27,156 bases of DNA from a bacterium. GTDB taxonomy: Bacteria; SZUA-182; SZUA-191; JAJRXT01. Below the pieces are notes generated by a model. It was not told the origin of the DNA. It saw only the letters and a program-made list of their open reading frames with translations, and did no database searches. This document shows positions 25,049 to 27,156 of this stretch, piece after piece; within the stretch, counting starts at the first letter, position 1, and every line of letters starts with the position of its first letter. The stretch lies in NCBI GenBank assembly GCA_024277605.1, contig JAJRUU010000241.1, forward strand, positions 1-27,156, read 5' to 3'. The position numbers and the translations under genes were made by a program.

Positions 25049-25507
25049 ATGGAAGCAATTAACTTGTTGAAAAAAAACCCTCTGTTTAGAGACCTAAACG
25101 ACCAGGAACTTAAGCGGATAGCCTCTGTAATTAAGACGCAAAGCTATTCCAAAGGGGACGTTATTTTTGATCAGGGGGAAAAGGGAGGAAAGCTGTATCT
25201 CATAAAGAATGGTTGCGTAGAGGTTACCTTACCAATTTGTCGTTTTGATAGTCGGGATGAAACGGTGGCTACCGTCAAAGAGGGTCAATACTTTGGCGAG
25301 TTGTCATTTTTTGATGGTGGGGTTCACTCTGCACGGGTAACTGCTTTGGAGGATTTAGAGCTGTTTGTGCTTTCGCGTGAAAGTTATAACGCCATAATTT
25401 CAGCCGATTTAGAGCAAGGAACGGAAATCCAGCGTAAAATCATCCTCACCGTAATCAATCTCTTAAGAGAAATGAATAAACGTTATTCTCATCGGCCCTT
25501 TATTTGA
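25049..25507 (+). CDS. Stand-alone cyclic-nucleotide-binding domain protein
   Basis: This 152-aa protein consists of a single CRP/FNR-type sensory beta-barrel. The N-terminus LLKKNPLFRDLNDQELKRIA is the usual lead-in helix. The phosphate-binding cassette reads YFGELSFFDGGVHSARVTAL, keeping the glutamate and the arginine that hold ribose and phosphate. After the barrel only one helix remains (EIQRKIILTVINLLREMNKR), so the DNA-binding helix-turn-helix of CRP is missing. It is therefore likely to act through a protein partner, or as a regulator of the small membrane protein encoded 12 nt downstream. AGGAG lies 8 nt before the ATG, under a strong promoter. Confidence 0.92.
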   Translation: MEAINLLKKNPLFRDLNDQELKRIASVIKTQSYSKGDVIFDQGEKGGKLYLIKNGCVEVTLPICRFDSRDETVATVKEGQYFGELSFFDGGVHSARVTALEDLELFVLSRESYNAIISADLEQGTEIQRKIILTVINLLREMNKRYSHRPFI

Positions 25508-25519
25508 CAAGAGGTCTCT

Positions 25520-25720
25520 TTGAGGTTTAAGGATTTTATCAAGTTTTTGTGCGGGCTATTGGTGGCTTTTCTCTTAATCGCTATCGGCGTTGTGGGAATT
25601 AGAGCTAAAATAGATTCTGCCAATATTCTGGTTGCGGGAATATTTGTTGGGGGGGGGCTTTTTCTGTTTTTGAGAATTGGCCATCGTCTTTTAAAAAAGT
25701 TGGGTGTTTTTAATAAATAA
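25520..25720 (+). CDS. Small two-helix membrane protein
   Basis: This is a 66-aa hydrophobic protein with two predicted membrane helices (about 9-27 and 35-51) joined by a short charged loop (IRAKIDSAN), and a basic C-terminal tail (RIGHRLLKKLGVFNK). It starts with TTG; no ATG exists in this frame, and GAGG at 25511-25514 lies 5 nt upstream, which supports the start. It is 12 nt from the cyclic-nucleotide-binding gene and probably shares its transcript. I do not recognise a family; the size and close linkage suggest an accessory membrane partner. Confidence 0.68.
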   Translation: MRFKDFIKFLCGLLVAFLLIAIGVVGIRAKIDSANILVAGIFVGGGLFLFLRIGHRLLKKLGVFNK

Positions 25721-25760
25721 ATCTATTATAAGAACATATTTTAGATAAGAGGGAGGATGC

Positions 25761-26180
25761 ATGTCATTTTATCTGGGTCAGAGAATAAAACATTTGAGAA
25801 AAAATAAGGGCTTAACTCAGTTTGATTTAGAGAAAAGAACCGGTATAAAACGTGAATATTTATCTAAAATAGAAAATGACGAATTGAATAATCCTACTTT
25901 CACCACTTTACTCAAAATTTGTGAAGGAATAGGTGTTCCTGTTACTGAATTGCTTTCCGGTAAAGACGAACTGCCCACCCGCAAGGAACCACAAATAAGA
26001 GTACTGTCCGGCTCTGGAGAGAATAAAGACATATCCGACCAGATCGAAAAAGGCGATTTTCGAGTGGTTCCCATAATAAACGATAATTTTGCCAGCAGTA
26101 ATCCAAAATACATTGGCAAAAATGATATTCTCGGCTATTCTATAATAAATGCAGATTATTTAGAACCCTCTACAGATTAA
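25761..26180 (+). CDS. XRE-family HTH regulator, N-terminal part of a stop-interrupted S24-type repressor
   Basis: This is a 139-aa reading with a clear Cro/C1-type helix-turn-helix at residues 5-63: LGQRIKHLRKNKGLTQFDLE, then KREYLSKIENDELNNPTFTTL. The rest (about 75-139) is the beginning of a LexA/S24-like C-terminal domain (FRVVPIINDNFASS, ILGYSIINADYLEPS), which breaks off at TAA (26178-26180). The same frame continues without another stop to 26477 and supplies the rest of the S24 fold, so this is probably one gene with a single nonsense codon. The DNA-binding part alone could still be made. GGGAGG at 25751-25756 precedes the ATG by 4 nt. Confidence 0.88.
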   Translation: MSFYLGQRIKHLRKNKGLTQFDLEKRTGIKREYLSKIENDELNNPTFTTLLKICEGIGVPVTELLSGKDELPTRKEPQIRVLSGSGENKDISDQIEKGDFRVVPIINDNFASSNPKYIGKNDILGYSIINADYLEPSTD

Positions 26181-26477
26181 CACCGCTATCGCTGCTTATA
26201 CGTTAAATCTGATAATTTTGGAATGCATCCATTAATCGAACCCGGAGCTATTGTCTGTATTGATTCCCACCAGCGAGAGCTGGAATCAATTAACCGCAGT
26301 CTGGTGGCCTTTAAGGATAATGAAGGGGAATGTGTTATTAGAAGGCTTAGCCTGGAAAAGAATTATCTTTTAGGAATACCCGAGAACATAAAAGATTATA
26401 CTCCGCTGGTTATTTCAGCTAACAAGGAAAACCGGGTGTTGGGGAAAGTTGTGTGGTACCAAAGCGCAAAATCTTAA
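26181..26477 (+). pseudogene. C-terminal S24-like part of the interrupted XRE repressor
   Basis: This is the in-frame continuation after the TAA at 26178-26180. It reads HRYRCLYVKSDNFGMHPLIE and goes on to PGAIVCIDSHQR, IRRLSLEKNYLLGIPEN and RVLGKVVWYQ, the standard S24/LexA-like domain. Where self-cleaving relatives have GDSM with the catalytic serine, this has DNFGM, and the catalytic lysine position appears to be arginine (CVIRRL). So even an unbroken protein would probably not cleave itself. An internal ATG at 26223 has no usable ribosome binding site, so separate translation is unlikely. Confidence 0.78.
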
Positions 26478-26541
26478 TCTGCTAAATGCAACTGTTTTGC
26501 ATAACCGGCCGCTTTATTTAGCGCTATAAAGTGTTACCAAA

Positions 26542-26586
26542 TAAAAAAAGGGGGAGTAATCTTCTTATTGCCCCCCCCCTCTTTTT
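26542..26586. terminator. Bidirectional intrinsic terminator between the regulator and HU
   Basis: The arm GGGGGAGTAA (26550-26559) pairs across a TCTTC loop with TTATT-(G)-CCCCC, with one bulged base. A run of A (26543-26549) lies on the left and TCTTTTT (26580-26586) on the right. Read on the - strand, the stem is followed directly by seven T, a strong terminator for the HU gene 7 nt away. Read on the + strand, it also ends in a T-rich tract for the regulator gene. Confidence 0.85.
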
Positions 26587-26592
26587 GACTTA

Positions 26593-26865
26593 TTATATTA
26601 CGTAGTTGGTAAAATTTGCACTGGGTTTAAATTTAACCACATTTTTTGCCGGAATTTTAATTTCCACACCAGTCTTAGGATTTCTCCCTTTTCTGGCTGC
26701 CCGGCGCCCCAAGCTATAAGTACCAAACCCGGCCAACCTCACCGTATCGCTCTGCCGAATTGATTCCTTAACCGATAGAAGGAAAGAATTTAATGCCTTC
26801 TCAGCAGCAACCTTAGTAATATCTGCATCCTGTGATATTTGAGCGATTAAATCTGCCTTATTCAT
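26593..26865 (-). CDS. hup: HU-family DNA-binding protein
   Basis: HU is a small dimeric nucleoid protein that bends DNA. The 90-aa product has the N-terminal helices (NKADLIAQISQDADITKVAA), the central VRLAGFGTYSLGRRAARKGR region, the arm motif GRNPKTG with the DNA-intercalating proline (56-62) and the closing VVKFKPSANF. GGAGGGG lies 5 nt upstream on the - strand. A near-perfect promoter and a dyad lie upstream and a strong terminator downstream, so it is a single-gene unit, the only - strand gene in the window. Confidence 0.98.
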   Translation of the reverse strand: MNKADLIAQISQDADITKVAAEKALNSFLLSVKESIRQSDTVRLAGFGTYSLGRRAARKGRNPKTGVEIKIPAKNVVKFKPSANFTNYVI

Positions 26866-26894
26866 ATCTGCCCCTCCTTTTCGTTTAATAAAAG

Positions 26895-26913
26895 TTTACA
26901 TTTACTATGTAAA
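26895..26913. promoter_or_regulatory. Operator-like dyad at the HU transcription start
   Basis: TTTACAT (26895-26901) and ATGTAAA (26907-26913) are perfect inverted copies around a 5-nt centre. The dyad begins 2 nt downstream of the -10 box and covers the predicted start point, where a bound repressor would block transcription. HU autoregulation or another regulator could act here; a leader RNA hairpin is the alternative. Confidence 0.5.
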
Positions 26914-26914
26914 G

Positions 26915-26943
26915 TTTATAGCAAGGCTGGTTTTGTTTGTCAA
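26915..26943 (-). promoter_or_regulatory. Near-consensus promoter of the HU gene
   Basis: On the - strand, TTGACA (plus positions 26938-26943) and TATAAA (26915-26920) are separated by exactly 17 nt. Transcription should start near 26908. A highly expressed nucleoid protein with a strong promoter is expected. Confidence 0.88.
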
Positions 26944-26992
26944 GCAAAAATTTTAACTTTTTCTCTTTATTGATCAATTAAAAATTGAATCT

Positions 26993-27015
26993 GGGTGTTA
27001 TGGGAGCCATCACCC
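26993..27015. other. Bulged hairpin near the right edge
   Basis: GGGTG-TT-ATGG, loop GAG, then CCAT-CACCC: nine pairs with a two-base bulge. It lies between the HU promoter and the IS21-like repeats. No T-run follows, and I cannot assign a role. The remaining bases of this stretch are AT-rich without a visible gene. Confidence 0.4.
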
Positions 27016-27082
27016 TACCGTTATCTTGTTGAATATTATACGTATATATATGAATTTATGACAAAGCATCTTTTTTTGCGAA

Positions 27083-27156
27083 TGACAACCGAAAATTGAC
27101 CACCTGCGCTAGCCGAATTTTGACCACCCTGATACAAGTTAATAATATGGGATGAT
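27083..27156 (+). mobile_element. Putative left end of an IS21-like insertion sequence (cut by window edge)
   Basis: Two near-copies, CGAAAATTGACCACC (27090-27104) and CGAATTTTGACCACC (27114-27128), are spaced 24 bp apart and differ at two bases. The stretch starts TGACAACC at 27083. IS21-family ends often carry a TG terminus and repeated internal binding sites of this GACCACC type ahead of the istA transposase. The window ends in GGATGAT, which could be the first codons of that gene. The transposase itself is not visible, so the call rests on the repeat pattern and recollection. Confidence 0.5.

Noticed and set aside
26223..26477. Independent small gene starting at ATG 26223
   Set aside because: It is in frame with the upstream XRE reading, lacks a spaced ribosome binding site, and encodes only the second half of an S24 fold.

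Overview
The window is a gene-dense stretch with almost every gene on the + strand; only the HU gene at the right edge is on the - strand. BamA, a Skp/OmpH chaperone, LpxD (lipid A synthesis) and a LolC/E-LolD lipoprotein exporter show a diderm bacterium with an outer membrane and LPS. The V-type ATPase, a ClpC with a UVR motif and an IS21-like sequence at the edge would suit an anaerobe, perhaps a diderm Firmicutes-like or deep-branching lineage. I cannot name the organism from the sequence alone.

Layout. (1) 9-9520: a V/A-type ATPase operon in the order I-K-E-C-F-A-B. The K rotor-ring subunit keeps every residue of the Enterococcus hirae NtpK sodium site, so the enzyme is probably Na+-coupled. 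Two small nucleotidyltransferase/HEPN pairs interrupt the operon: MNT-HEPN between E and C, and HEPN-MNT between A and B. A short remnant of a third nucleotidyltransferase lies just before B. Subunit D, the central shaft usually encoded right after B, is absent from the window; class II lysyl-tRNA synthetase (lysS, 9558-11024) takes its place. (2) 11064-12839: a compact, AT-rich three-gene cassette encoding a GHKL ATPase with a STAS-like N-terminus, a DUF4325 STAS-like protein and a PIN-domain nuclease. It looks like an inserted partner-switch plus RNase module and is the best candidate here for an undescribed system. (3) 12852-16320: a cysteine-rich zinc-ribbon protein, a secreted parallel beta-helix protein, a LolC/E-family permease and LolD, tightly packed. 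(4) 16374-18824: clpC. (5) 18863-24699: bamA, skp, lpxD, moeA and mobB, i.e. outer-membrane biogenesis followed by molybdenum cofactor genes, with lpxD-moeA-mobB translationally coupled. (6) 24700-27156: a looser, AT-richer region holding a clear promoter, a stand-alone cyclic-nucleotide-binding protein, a small membrane protein, an XRE/S24-type regulator split by one in-frame stop codon, a bidirectional terminator, the HU gene with a near-consensus promoter and a dyad at its start point, and IS21-like repeats at the edge.

How the parts fit. The housekeeping genes cover ion-motive energy, protein synthesis and quality control, envelope assembly and cofactor synthesis. Small toxin-antitoxin-like and partner-switch modules have accumulated between them, mainly at the junctions of the ATPase operon and directly after lysS.
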